Assembly: GCF_018604545.1 (NCBI RefSeq)
Contig: NZ_CP075896.1
Span: forward strand, 6,324,001-6,388,000
Source of the DNA: Streptomyces koelreuteriae
GTDB lineage: Bacteria > Actinomycetota > Actinomycetes > Streptomycetales > Streptomycetaceae
Reading direction: 5' to 3'
Length of the DNA stretch: 64,000 nt
Part shown: in pieces, positions 1 through 8,830 of the stretch
How positions within the stretch are numbered: the stretch's first letter is position 1
Layout of the letters: each line of letters begins with the position of its first letter
Notes under the pieces: generated by a model
What the model was told of the DNA's origin: nothing
Seen by the model: the letters and a program-made list of their open reading frames with translations, nothing else
Database searches by the model: none
Position numbers and translations under genes: made by a program

Positions 1-1391
1 TCGCAGAAGTCGTCGGCGGGCAGACACACGACATACCGGATCCGTCCGTCCAGGTCACCGGACCGGTCGTCCGTGACTCTCGCGAGGCGGTGCCGGGCAG
101 CCTGTTCGCCGCCTTCGCCGGCGAGCGCGTGGACGGACACGACTACGCGGCGGCGGTCGTCGAGGCGGGAGCGGTGGCCGTGCTCGGCACCCGGCCCGTC
201 GGCGTGCCCGCGATCGTCGTGGACGACGTCCAGAGCGCCCTCGGCGCCCTCGCCCGGCACGTCGTACGCCGTCTCGGTGCCACCCTCGTCGCCCTCACCG
301 GCTCGGCGGGCAAGACCAGCACCAAGGACCTCATCGCGCAGGTGCTCCAGCGCAAGGCGCCGACGGTGTTCACGCCCGGCTCCCTCAACAACGAGATCGG
401 ACTGCCGCTGACCGCGCTCAGCGCCACCGAGGAGACCAGGTTCCTCGTCCTGGAGATGGGCGCCCGGGGTATCGGGCACATCAGCTACCTCGCCGGTCTG
501 ACGCCCCCGAAGGTCGGCCTCGTCCTCAACGTCGGCAGCGCCCACATCGGCGAGTTCGGCGGCCGTGAGCAGATCGCCCAGGCGAAGGGCGAACTCGTCG
601 AGGCGCTCCCGTCCGAGGCCGAGGGCGGAACCGCCATCCTGAACGCGGACGACCCCTACGTGCGGGCCATGGCCGCCCGTACGAAGGCGAAGGTGATCTT
701 TTTCGGAGAGTCCGGCGAAGCGGACGTCTCCGCCGAGAACGTGCGACTCACGGACAGCGGACAGCCCTCGTTCAGGCTTCACACACCCTCCGGTGCAAGT
801 GACGTGACCATGCGCCTGTACGGTGAGCACCACGTGTCGAACGCGCTCGCCGCGGCCGCCGTCGCCCACGAACTGGGCATGTCCGCAGACGAGATCGCCG
901 TGGCGCTCTCCGAGGCGGGCTCCCTCTCCCGCTGGCGGATGGAGGTCACCGAGCGCCCGGACGGCGTGACGATCGTCAACGACGCCTACAACGCGAACCC
1001 CGAGTCCATGCGAGCCGCTCTGCGCGCGCTCGCGGCGATGGGCAAGGGGCGGCGGACCTGGGCGGTGCTCGGCAAGATGGCCGAGCTCGGGGACGAGGCT
1101 CTCGCCGAGCACGACGCGGTCGGGCGGCTCGCCGTCCGGCTCAACGTCAGCAAGCTCGTCGCGGTCGGTGGCAGGGAAGCCGCCTGGCTGCAACTGGGCG
1201 CATATAACGAGGGTTCGTGGGGTGAGGAGTCGGTGCACGTGTCCGACGCACAGGCGGCGGTCGACCTGTTGCGCAGCGAGTTGCGCCCGGGGGATGTCGT
1301 GCTCGTGAAGGCGTCCCGTTCGGTCGGCCTCGAGAGCGTGGCGCAGGCGCTCCTCGAGTCCGGTGCCGAGGGTGAGGTTTCCGCCCGATGA
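1..1391 (+). CDS. murF: UDP-MurNAc-tripeptide--D-Ala-D-Ala ligase MurF (5' end outside window)
   Basis: Cytoplasmic ATP-dependent ligase that adds D-Ala-D-Ala to UDP-MurNAc-tripeptide, the last soluble step of peptidoglycan precursor synthesis. The frame is open from base 3 without a start, so the beginning lies upstream; 462 residues are visible and only about ten should be missing. The Mur-ligase phosphate-binding loop GSAGKTST (about bases 300-323) and the family motif NDAYNANPES (about 979-1008) are intact. The stop overlaps the mraY start (ATGA), so the two are translationally coupled. An ATG-like start at base 90 (GTG) is internal, because good MurF sequence continues upstream of it. 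Confidence 0.96.
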   Translation, partial: AEVVGGQTHDIPDPSVQVTGPVVRDSREAVPGSLFAAFAGERVDGHDYAAAVVEAGAVAVLGTRPVGVPAIVVDDVQSALGALARHVVRRLGATLVALTGSAGKTSTKDLIAQVLQRKAPTVFTPGSLNNEIGLPLTALSATEETRFLVLEMGARGIGHISYLAGLTPPKVGLVLNVGSAHIGEFGGREQIAQAKGELVEALPSEAEGGTAILNADDPYVRAMAARTKAKVIFFGESGEADVSAENVRLTDSGQPSFRLHTPSGASDVTMRLYGEHHVSNALAAAAVAHELGMSADEIAVALSEAGSLSRWRMEVTERPDGVTIVNDAYNANPESMRAALRALAAMGKGRRTWAVLGKMAELGDEALAEHDAVGRLAVRLNVSKLVAVGGREAAWLQLGAYNEGSWGEESVHVSDAQAAVDLLRSELRPGDVVLVKASRSVGLESVAQALLESGAEGEVSAR

Positions 1392-2482
1392 TGAAGCAGA
1401 TCCTGTTCGCAGGAGTCATTGGCCTCTTCCTGACCCTGGTCGGCACCCCGCTGCTGATCAAGCTGCTCGCCCGCAAGGGCTACGGCCAGTACATCCGCGA
1501 CGACGGCCCGCGCGAGCACGCCAGCAAGCGCGGTACGCCGACCATGGGCGGTATCGCCTTCATCCTGGCGACGGTCGCCGCGTACTTCCTGGCGAAGGTG
1601 ATCACGGGCTATCTGGACCCGGAGGCCGACGCGGCGCCGACCTTCTCGGGTCTGCTGGTGCTCGGCCTGATGGTCGGCATGGGCCTGGTCGGCTTCCTCG
1701 ACGACTACATCAAGATCGTCAAGCGGCGTTCGCTGGGTCTGCGGGCCAAGGCGAAGATGGCCGGCCAGCTGATCGTCGGCATCGGGTTCGCCGTGCTGTC
1801 GCTGCAGTTCGCGGACAACCGCGGCAACACCCCCGCCTCCACGAAGCTGTCGTTCATCACGGACTTCGGCTGGACGATCGGACCCGTGCTGTTCGTCGTC
1901 TGGGCGCTGTTCATGATTCTCGCGATGTCGAACGGCGTGAACCTGACCGACGGTCTGGACGGTCTGGCCACCGGCGCCTCGGTGCTGGTCTTCGGCGCCT
2001 ACACCTTCATCGGCGTCTGGCAGTTCCAGGAGTCCTGCGCCAACGCGCAGACCCTGACCAACCCGGGCGCGTGCTACGAGGTGCGAGATCCCCTCGACCT
2101 GGCGGTGGTCGCCTCGGCGCTGATGGGCGCCTGCCTCGGCTTCCTGTGGTGGAACACCTCGCCGGCCAAGATCTTCATGGGTGACACCGGTTCGCTCGCG
2201 CTCGGCGGTGTGCTCGCCGGCCTCGCGATCTGCTCCCGCACCGAGCTGCTGATCGCCATCCTCGGCGGCCTCTTCGTCCTGATCACCATGTCCGTGGTGA
2301 TCCAGGTCGGTTCCTTCCGCCTGACCGGGAAGCGCGTCTTCCGGATGGCGCCACTCCAGCACCACTTCGAACTCAAGGGCTGGTCCGAAGTGCTTGTCGT
2401 GGTCCGCTTCTGGATCATTCAGGGCATTTGTGTGATCGTCGGACTAGGCCTCTTCTACGCAGGATGGGCAGCGGACAAGTGA
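1388..2482 (+). CDS. mraY: Phospho-MurNAc-pentapeptide transferase MraY
   Basis: Integral membrane enzyme that transfers phospho-MurNAc-pentapeptide from UDP to undecaprenyl phosphate, giving lipid I. The 364-residue protein has about ten hydrophobic segments and the family landmarks KRGTPTMGG near the N-terminus, LVGFLDDYIK, the NLTDGLDGLA loop, GDTGSLALGG and a late APLQHHFELKG motif. Length is normal. The start ATG at 1388 overlaps the murF stop; a second ATG at 1391 would shorten it by one residue. Its own stop overlaps a GTG in the murD frame, continuing the chain of coupled genes. Confidence 0.97.
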   Translation: MMKQILFAGVIGLFLTLVGTPLLIKLLARKGYGQYIRDDGPREHASKRGTPTMGGIAFILATVAAYFLAKVITGYLDPEADAAPTFSGLLVLGLMVGMGLVGFLDDYIKIVKRRSLGLRAKAKMAGQLIVGIGFAVLSLQFADNRGNTPASTKLSFITDFGWTIGPVLFVVWALFMILAMSNGVNLTDGLDGLATGASVLVFGAYTFIGVWQFQESCANAQTLTNPGACYEVRDPLDLAVVASALMGACLGFLWWNTSPAKIFMGDTGSLALGGVLAGLAICSRTELLIAILGGLFVLITMSVVIQVGSFRLTGKRVFRMAPLQHHFELKGWSEVLVVVRFWIIQGICVIVGLGLFYAGWAADK

Positions 2483-3903
2483 CCTCCTCGGAGCCCTTCG
2501 CCTTCCAGGGCAAGCACATCACCGTCGCCGGGCTCGGCGTCTCCGGCGTCCCGGCGGCCAAGGTGCTGCACGGCCTCGGCGCGATCGTCACGGTCGTCAA
2601 CGACGGCGCCGACGAGCGCGCCCGGGCGCAGGCGGCCGACTTGGAGGCGCTCGGCATCACCGTGCGCCTCGGTGACGGCGACACCCTGCCCGAGGGCTCC
2701 GAGCTGATCGTCACCGCGCCCGGCTGGAAGCCGGACAAGCCGCTGTTCGCGGCGGCTCGTGCCGCGGGTCTGGAGATCTGGGGCGACGTCGAACTGGCCT
2801 GGCGCCTGCGCGGCCCCGACGCCGCCCCCTGGCTGGCCGTCACGGGCACCAACGGCAAGACCACGACCGTCCAGATGCTCGCCTCGATCCTGGAGGCGGC
2901 GGGCCTGCGCACCGCCGCCGTCGGCAACATCGGCGTCTCGCTCCTGGACGCGGTGCTCGGCGAGGAGCGCTACGACGTGCTCGCCGTGGAACTGTCCAGC
3001 TACCAGCTCCACTGGGCGCCGTCGCTGCGCGCCCACTCGGCCGCCGTGCTGAACCTCGCCCCCGACCACCTCGACTGGCACGGCTCCATGGAGGCGTACG
3101 CCGCCGACAAGGGCCGGATCTACGAGGGCAATCAGATCGCCTGCGTCTACAACGCGGCCGACAAGGCCACCGAGGACCTGGTCCGCGAGGCCGACGTCGA
3201 GGAGGGCTGCCGCGCCATCGGCTTCACCCTGGGCACGCCCGGGCCCTCCCAACTCGGTGTCGTGGAGGGCATCCTGGTCGACCGCGCCTTCGTGGAGAAC
3301 CGGCAGAAGAACGCCCAGGAGCTCGCCGAGGTCGCCGACGTGAACCCGCCGGCCCCGCACAACATCGCCAACGCCCTCGCGGCGGCGGCCCTCGCCCGGG
3401 CCTACGGGGTGCCCGCCAAGGCCGTACGGGACGGTCTGCGGGCCTTCACCCCGGACGCCCACCGCATCGCGCACGTGGCCGACGTGGACGGCGTCGCGTA
3501 CGTCGACGACTCCAAGGCCACCAACACGCATGCGGCGGAAGCCTCGTTGGCGGCCTACGAGCCGATCGTGTGGATCGCGGGCGGGCTCGCCAAGGGCGCC
3601 GTCTTCGACGAGCTGGTCGCCAAGTCGGCGGGGCGGCTGCGCGGCGCCGTGCTGATCGGCGCGGACCGCGCGCTCATCCGGGAAGCCCTCGCGCGACACG
3701 CCCCGGAAGTACCCGTCGTCGACCTCGACCGGACCGACACTGGGGCGATGCTCCAGGCCGTCCAGGAGGCGCGGCGGCTCGCACAGCCCGGCGACACGGT
3801 GCTGCTGGCCCCGGCCTGCGCCTCGATGGACATGTTCACCAACTACAACAAGCGCGGTGACGCGTTCGCGGAGGCGGTTCGCGAACTCGGCGCGGGCACC
3901 TGA
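2464..3903 (+). CDS. murD: UDP-MurNAc-L-alanine--D-glutamate ligase MurD
   Basis: Cytoplasmic ATP-dependent ligase that adds D-glutamate to UDP-MurNAc-L-Ala. The N-terminal Rossmann part shows VAGLGVSGVPAA. The ATP loop VTGTNGKTTT follows in the middle domain, and the C-terminal domain has AYVDDSKATNTHA. The start is uncertain: ATG 2464 (479 residues) is used here, but GTG 2479 overlaps the mraY stop as GTGA and would give 474 residues with AGGATGG upstream. The frame remains open further upstream, but that part lies inside mraY and does not resemble MurD. Confidence 0.95.
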   Translation: MGSGQVTSSEPFAFQGKHITVAGLGVSGVPAAKVLHGLGAIVTVVNDGADERARAQAADLEALGITVRLGDGDTLPEGSELIVTAPGWKPDKPLFAAARAAGLEIWGDVELAWRLRGPDAAPWLAVTGTNGKTTTVQMLASILEAAGLRTAAVGNIGVSLLDAVLGEERYDVLAVELSSYQLHWAPSLRAHSAAVLNLAPDHLDWHGSMEAYAADKGRIYEGNQIACVYNAADKATEDLVREADVEEGCRAIGFTLGTPGPSQLGVVEGILVDRAFVENRQKNAQELAEVADVNPPAPHNIANALAAAALARAYGVPAKAVRDGLRAFTPDAHRIAHVADVDGVAYVDDSKATNTHAAEASLAAYEPIVWIAGGLAKGAVFDELVAKSAGRLRGAVLIGADRALIREALARHAPEVPVVDLDRTDTGAMLQAVQEARRLAQPGDTVLLAPACASMDMFTNYNKRGDAFAEAVRELGAGT

Positions 3904-4048
3904 CGGTCGGTCTCGGCCACGACGGGTGCTTCGGGACCCTTGGAGGGACGCGTGACTCGGATGTGGCCCGAGACCAGCCGGCGGACACCCGCCGCCGACC
4001 CGGGGCCGACGCCCCCACCCCTTCCACGCGCGTCCGCGGGAGCCGTCC

Positions 4049-5413
4049 ATGCCCGGTAGCCGTACCGGAGGGCCGCCCGCGCAGCGGCCCGTCCGCCGGC
4101 CCGCCGTGGCCCGGACGTCGCGCGAGAGCGGTGTCCTGGGGCTGTATCTGCGGGCGCGCAGGGGCTGGGACCGGCCGCTGACCGCCTACTACCTGATCTT
4201 CGGCGGCAGTCTGCTGATCACCGTGCTGGGGCTGGTGATGGTCTACTCGGCCTCCCAGATCACCGCGCTGCAGATGTCGCTGCCGGGCTCGTACTTCTTC
4301 CGCAAGCAGCTGCTCGCCGCGGTGATCGGCGCCGGGCTGCTGTTCTCCGCCTCACGGATGCCGGTGAAACTGCACCGGGCGCTGGCCTACCCCATCCTCG
4401 CGGGCGCCGTCTTCCTGATGATCCTGGTGCAGATCCCCGGGATAGGAGTGTCGGTCAACGGCAACCAGAACTGGATCGCGGTGGGCGGCTCCTTCCAGAT
4501 CCAGCCCAGCGAGTTCGGCAAGCTCGCCCTCGTGCTGTGGGGCGCCGACCTGCTCGCCCGCAAGCAGGACCGGAAGCTGCTGACCCAGTGGAAGCACATG
4601 CTCGTCCCGCTGGTGCCGGCCGCCTTCATGCTGCTCGGGCTGATCATGATCGGCGGCGACATGGGCACCGCGATCATCCTCACGGCCATCCTGTTCGGCC
4701 TGCTGTGGCTCGCCGGCGCGCCCACGCGGCTGTTCGCCGGTGTGCTGTCGATCGCCGCCGTGCTCGGCCTGATCCTCATCAAGACCAGCGCCAACCGCAT
4801 GGCCCGGCTGCAGTGCCTCGGTGCCACCGAGCCTCAGTCGGGTCCCGTCGACTGCTGGCAGGCCGTGCACGGCATCTACGCCCTGGCCTCGGGCGGAATC
4901 TTCGGCTCCGGGCTGGGTGCGAGTGTGGAGAAATGGGGCCAACTCCCCGAAGCCCACACCGACTTCATCTTCGCCGTCACCGGTGAGGAACTGGGCCTGG
5001 CGGGGACGCTGTCGGTACTCGCCCTCTTCGCGGCTCTAGGCTATGCGGGTATCCGCGTGGCCGGACGCACGGAGGACCCCTTCGTGAGGTATGCCGCGGG
5101 AGGCGTGACCACCTGGATCACGGCGCAGGCCGTGATCAACATCGGTGCGGTGCTCGGTCTGCTGCCGATCGCCGGTGTCCCCCTCCCGCTGTTCTCCTAC
5201 GGGGGATCCGCCCTGCTGCCGACCATGTTCGCCATCGGGCTGCTGATCGCCTTCGCACGCGACGAGCCCGCTGCGCGGGCGGCGCTTGCGATGCGGCAAC
5301 CCCGCTTTGGTAGAAAGCGGGGGACTGGGGGCACCGGTTCCATTCGGAGTCCCCGGAGATGGAACACGATGCGACGACGTGCCTCGGCGGCGCGCTCGTC
5401 CGGAGAGCGGTGA
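4049..5413 (+). CDS. ftsW: SEDS-family septal peptidoglycan polymerase FtsW
   Basis: Polytopic membrane protein (454 residues) of the SEDS family, the glycosyltransferase that polymerises lipid II at the septum with a partner class B PBP. A basic 45-residue cytoplasmic N-terminus precedes about ten membrane segments. Family landmarks are LVMVYSAS in the first segment, NWI with IQPSEFGKL, TGEELGLAG in the large extracellular loop, and PLFSYGGSALLP near the end. It follows murD after a 145-base gap and is followed closely by murG. The C-terminal tail is short and Arg-rich. Confidence 0.95.
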   Translation: MPGSRTGGPPAQRPVRRPAVARTSRESGVLGLYLRARRGWDRPLTAYYLIFGGSLLITVLGLVMVYSASQITALQMSLPGSYFFRKQLLAAVIGAGLLFSASRMPVKLHRALAYPILAGAVFLMILVQIPGIGVSVNGNQNWIAVGGSFQIQPSEFGKLALVLWGADLLARKQDRKLLTQWKHMLVPLVPAAFMLLGLIMIGGDMGTAIILTAILFGLLWLAGAPTRLFAGVLSIAAVLGLILIKTSANRMARLQCLGATEPQSGPVDCWQAVHGIYALASGGIFGSGLGASVEKWGQLPEAHTDFIFAVTGEELGLAGTLSVLALFAALGYAGIRVAGRTEDPFVRYAAGGVTTWITAQAVINIGAVLGLLPIAGVPLPLFSYGGSALLPTMFAIGLLIAFARDEPAARAALAMRQPRFGRKRGTGGTGSIRSPRRWNTMRRRASAARSSGER

Positions 5414-5419
5414 ATTTCG

Positions 5420-6517
5420 GTGCATGTCGTACTCGCCGGCGGAGGAACCGCGGGCCACATCGAGCCCGCGCTCGCCCTCGCGGACGCCCTGCGCAGGCAG
5501 GATCCGAGCGTGGGCATCACGGCCCTGGGAACGGAGCGCGGCCTCGAGACACGTCTCGTACCCGAGCGTGGGTACGAACTCGCGCTGATCCCCGCCGTGC
5601 CGCTGCCGCGCAAGCCCACCCCCGAGCTGATCACCGTGCCGGGCCGGCTGCGCGGGACGATCAAGGCGACCGAGCAGATCCTGGAGCGCACCAAGGCGGA
5701 CGCCGTGGTCGGCTTCGGCGGCTACGTCGCCCTGCCCGGCTACCTCGCGGCCAAGCGCCTCGGTGTGCCGATCGTCATCCACGAGGCCAACGCCCGCCCG
5801 GGCCTGGCCAACAAGATCGGTTCGCGCTACGCCAGCCAGGTCGCGGTCTCCACGCCGGACAGCAAGCTGCGGGGCGCCCGTTACATCGGCATCCCGCTGC
5901 GCCGCTCCATCGCCACCCTGGACCGGGCCGCCGTACGCCCCGAGGCCCGGGCCGCGTTCGGTCTCGACCCGAACCTGCCCACGCTGCTGGTCACCGGCGG
6001 CTCCCAGGGCGCCCGCAGGCTGAACGAGGTCGTCCAGCAGGTCGCGCCCTGGCTCCAGCAGGCCGGAATCCAGATCCTGCACGCGGTCGGTCCGAAGAAC
6101 GAACTGCCGCAGGTCCACCAGATGCCGGGAATGCCCCCCTACATCCCGGTAAGTTATCTGGACCGGATGGACCTCGCGTACGCCGCGGCGGACATGATGC
6201 TCTGCCGCGCGGGCGCGATGACCGTCGCCGAACTCTCCGCCGTCGGGCTCCCGGCCGCCTACGTCCCGCTGCCCATCGGCAACGGCGAACAGCGGCTCAA
6301 CGCCCAGCCAGTGGTCAAGGCCGGCGGCGGTCTGCTGGTCGACGACGCGGAGCTGACCCCCGAGTGGGTCCAGCAGAACGTCCTGCCGGTGCTCGCCGAC
6401 CCGCACCGGCTGTACCAGATGTCCCGCAGCGCCGCCGAGTTCGGCCGCCGGGACGCCGACGACCTGCTCGTCGGCATGGTGTACGAGGCGATCGCCGCCA
6501 GTCGTGCACACCGCTAG
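5420..6517 (+). CDS. murG: UDP-GlcNAc:lipid I N-acetylglucosaminyltransferase MurG
   Basis: Peripheral membrane GT-B glycosyltransferase that converts lipid I to lipid II at the cytoplasmic face. The 365-residue protein opens with the Gly-rich loop VLAGGGTAGHIEPALA, has a second G loop at VTGGSQGARRLN, and the UDP-GlcNAc-binding CRAGAMTVAELS region in the C-terminal lobe. It starts with GTG 5420, six bases after the ftsW stop, so the two are probably cotranslated. Its product is the substrate of FtsW encoded next door. Confidence 0.97.
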   Translation: MHVVLAGGGTAGHIEPALALADALRRQDPSVGITALGTERGLETRLVPERGYELALIPAVPLPRKPTPELITVPGRLRGTIKATEQILERTKADAVVGFGGYVALPGYLAAKRLGVPIVIHEANARPGLANKIGSRYASQVAVSTPDSKLRGARYIGIPLRRSIATLDRAAVRPEARAAFGLDPNLPTLLVTGGSQGARRLNEVVQQVAPWLQQAGIQILHAVGPKNELPQVHQMPGMPPYIPVSYLDRMDLAYAAADMMLCRAGAMTVAELSAVGLPAAYVPLPIGNGEQRLNAQPVVKAGGGLLVDDAELTPEWVQQNVLPVLADPHRLYQMSRSAAEFGRRDADDLLVGMVYEAIAASRAHR

Positions 6518-6543
6518 GACTGTATGACGGAAGGCAGGGGAGC

Positions 6544-7338
6544 GTGGCCGGATCGACCACCGCCGAGCGCGGTGAACGCCAGCAGAAGTCGTCCGGCCCG
6601 CCGCCCCGTCCACGGTCCAGGCGGGCCCGGCTTCGTGTGATTGTCATCCTGGGCCTCGCCCTGGTCTTCCTCGGCTTCCCGACGGTATGGCTGTTCTACG
6701 GCTCCGACTGGCTGCGCGCCGAGCGCGTGTCCGTGTCGGGCACCAGGGTCCTGACACCGGCTCAGGTGCGTGCCGCCGCCGACGTTCCGCTCGGGAAGCC
6801 GCTGATTTCCGTCGACACCGACGCGATCGAGTCGCGACTGCGCCGGAAATTGCCCCGAATTGACTCGGTTGACGTGGTCCGTTCCTGGCCCGATGGAATC
6901 GGGCTGAAAGTGGTCGAGCGGACTCCGGTTCTGATTGTCCAAAAGGGCGGAAAGTTCGTCGAGGTGGACGATGAAGGTGTCCGTTTCGCCACGGTTCCCG
7001 AGGCGCCCAAAGGCGTGCCCGCACTGGAATTGACGCTGTCCCGGTCCAGCTCCGCCGCCGCGAGCCTGCGCCGCTTCGGCGAGGCCCGGCTGGTACGCGA
7101 GGCGGTCGTCGTCGCCCGAGCCGTTCCGGCCGCCGTCGCCCGCGCCACACAGACCGTCAAGGTCCGTTCCTACGACGACATCTCACTGGAGTTGAGGGAC
7201 GGCCGCACGGTCGTCTGGGGCAGCAGCGAGAAGGGCGCGGTCAAGGCCCGTACGCTCACCGCCCTGATGAAAGCCTCGCCCGGCGCGCGCTACTTCGACG
7301 TGAGCGTCCCCACCGCGCCCGCGTCATCAGTAAGTTGA
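6544..7338 (+). CDS. ftsQ: Cell-division protein FtsQ (POTRA domain)
   Basis: Bitopic divisome protein of 264 residues. A basic cytoplasmic segment (1-36) is followed by one transmembrane helix (about 37-57) and an external POTRA domain whose first strand is VSVSGTRVLTPAQVRAAA. GTG 6544 is chosen because AGGGGAG lies just upstream and homology begins there; the frame is open much further back, but that stretch is the antiphase reading of murG. FtsQ links early cytoplasmic and late periplasmic division proteins, which fits its place between murG and ftsZ. Confidence 0.95.
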   Translation: MAGSTTAERGERQQKSSGPPPRPRSRRARLRVIVILGLALVFLGFPTVWLFYGSDWLRAERVSVSGTRVLTPAQVRAAADVPLGKPLISVDTDAIESRLRRKLPRIDSVDVVRSWPDGIGLKVVERTPVLIVQKGGKFVEVDDEGVRFATVPEAPKGVPALELTLSRSSSAAASLRRFGEARLVREAVVVARAVPAAVARATQTVKVRSYDDISLELRDGRTVVWGSSEKGAVKARTLTALMKASPGARYFDVSVPTAPASSVS

Positions 7339-7366
7339 CGCACATCCGCGCAGGCCAGCACCCTGG

Positions 7367-7397
7367 TTGGGCAGTGCTACGGCTGATCACATAGGGT
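7367..7397 (+). promoter_or_regulatory. Possible upstream ftsZ promoter
   Basis: TTGGGC (7367-7372) is followed after 19 bases by TAGGGT (7392-7397), or after 17 bases by CATAGG, resembling a vegetative sigma promoter. It lies at the start of the 288-base ftsQ-ftsZ gap. Multiple ftsZ promoters are known in this position in Streptomyces; assigning this one is inference. Confidence 0.4.
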
Positions 7398-7428
7398 GAA
7401 AAGAAAAACGGGAGGTTCGGCGTGTTCG

Positions 7429-7488
7429 TTGAACGTGCGCCACTTGTCGACTTAGTGTCCTGTTCAGAAGACTCCAAGGAACAGACAC
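7429..7488 (+). promoter_or_regulatory. Probable developmentally controlled ftsZ promoter with two WhiA-type sites
   Basis: TTGAAC (7429-7434) and TAGTGT (7453-7458) are spaced by 18 bases. The WhiA core motif GACAC occurs on the minus strand at 7455-7459, overlapping the -10 box, and on the plus strand at 7484-7488. WhiA activation of ftsZ during sporulation septation is established for Streptomyces. That these particular boxes form the regulated promoter is inferred from position and motif. Confidence 0.6.
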
Positions 7489-7494
7489 ACTGGT

Positions 7495-7513
7495 AACCCT
7501 AAACTTCAGGGTT
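7495..7513. repeat. Small inverted repeat in the ftsZ leader
   Basis: AACCCT (7495-7500) and AGGGTT (7508-7513) form a six-base stem with a 7-base loop, followed by a further AGGGTTCGGG. It lies about 115 bases before the ftsZ start, within the likely 5' untranslated region. Its function is unknown. Confidence 0.5.
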
Positions 7514-7626
7514 AGGGTTCGGGTCGGCGATACGGACCGTCCCATTCGGCATCAGTCGTCGGGTCGCGGGGCGCAGCGCGTCACGGTGATTCGGCGACAC
7601 GTAACTCGAGGCGAGAGGCCTTCGAC

Positions 7627-8820
7627 GTGGCAGCACCGCAGAACTACCTCGCAGTCATCAAAGTCATCGGTGTCGGCGGCGGTGGTGTCAATGCCATCAA
7701 CCGGATGATCGAGGTCGGTCTCAAGGGCGTCGAGTTCATCGCCATCAACACCGACGCGCAAGCTCTGTTGATGAGCGACGCCGACGTCAAGCTGGACGTC
7801 GGCCGTGAACTCACCCGCGGACTCGGCGCCGGAGCCAACCCGGCCGTGGGCCGCAAGGCCGCCGAGGACCACCGCGAGGAGATCGAGGAGGTCCTCAAGG
7901 GGGCCGACATGGTCTTCGTGACAGCCGGTGAAGGCGGCGGCACCGGCACCGGCGGCGCGCCCGTCGTGGCCAACATCGCCCGCTCGCTCGGCGCTCTCAC
8001 CATCGGTGTGGTCACGCGCCCGTTCACCTTCGAGGGGCGGCGCCGCGCGAACCAGGCCGAGGACGGCATCGCCGAACTCCGCGAAGAGGTCGACACCCTC
8101 ATCGTCATCCCGAACGACCGGCTGCTGTCCATCTCGGACCGCCAGGTCTCGGTGCTGGACGCGTTCAAGTCGGCCGACCAGGTCCTGCTCTCCGGTGTCC
8201 AGGGCATCACCGACCTCATCACCACCCCCGGCCTCATCAACCTCGACTTCGCCGACGTCAAGTCGGTCATGTCCGAGGCGGGCTCGGCGCTGATGGGCAT
8301 CGGCTCGGCGCGCGGCGACGACCGCGCGGTGGCCGCCGCCGAGATGGCGATCTCCTCGCCGCTGCTGGAGGCGTCCATCGACGGCGCCCGCGGTGTGCTG
8401 CTCTCCATCTCCGGCGGGTCCGACCTCGGTCTGTTCGAGATCAACGAGGCCGCCCAGCTGGTGAGCGAGGCCGCTCACCCCGAGGCCAACATCATCTTCG
8501 GCGCGGTGATCGACGACGCCCTCGGCGACGAGGTCCGGGTCACCGTGATCGCGGCCGGCTTCGACGGCGGACAGCCGCCCTCCAAGCGGGACAACGTCCT
8601 CGGCTCGTCCTCGGCCAAGCGCGAGGAGCCGGCCCCGGCGCGGCAGACCGAGAGCCGGCCGTCCTTCGGCTCGCTCGGCAGCGTGACCCCGAAGGAGGAC
8701 CCGGAGCCCGCTCCGGAACCGGCGAACGACATCCCGGTCGCCCCGCCGGTCCCGCCGGCGCCGCGGACCTACTCGGACAGCGCGGCCGAGGAACTGGACG
8801 TACCGGACTTCCTCAAGTGA
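7627..8820 (+). CDS. ftsZ: Cell-division GTPase FtsZ
   Basis: Tubulin-like GTPase (397 residues) that forms the Z ring. The G-box GGGTGTG sits at about residues 103-109, and the NxDxxD-type T7 loop is present as INLDFADVKSVM. The globular GTPase and C-terminal subdomains end near residue 315, followed by a Pro/Glu-rich linker of about 70 residues and a terminal peptide ending DVPDFLK, which fits the partner-binding tail (SepF in actinobacteria). GTG 7627 has a GAGAGG ribosome-binding site. It has its own promoter region and is followed 10 bases later by ylmD. Confidence 0.98.
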   Translation: MAAPQNYLAVIKVIGVGGGGVNAINRMIEVGLKGVEFIAINTDAQALLMSDADVKLDVGRELTRGLGAGANPAVGRKAAEDHREEIEEVLKGADMVFVTAGEGGGTGTGGAPVVANIARSLGALTIGVVTRPFTFEGRRRANQAEDGIAELREEVDTLIVIPNDRLLSISDRQVSVLDAFKSADQVLLSGVQGITDLITTPGLINLDFADVKSVMSEAGSALMGIGSARGDDRAVAAAEMAISSPLLEASIDGARGVLLSISGGSDLGLFEINEAAQLVSEAAHPEANIIFGAVIDDALGDEVRVTVIAAGFDGGQPPSKRDNVLGSSSAKREEPAPARQTESRPSFGSLGSVTPKEDPEPAPEPANDIPVAPPVPPAPRTYSDSAAEELDVPDFLK

Positions 8821-8830
8821 TCCTTCAGTC

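Noticed and set aside
5359..6543. Long N-terminal extension of FtsQ
   Set aside because: This stretch is the wrong-frame reading of murG; FtsQ sequence and its ribosome-binding site begin at 6544.
7495..7525. Telomere-like TTAGGG sequence
   Set aside because: Only one or two units within the ftsZ leader. Streptomyces telomeres are different palindromic structures at chromosome ends.
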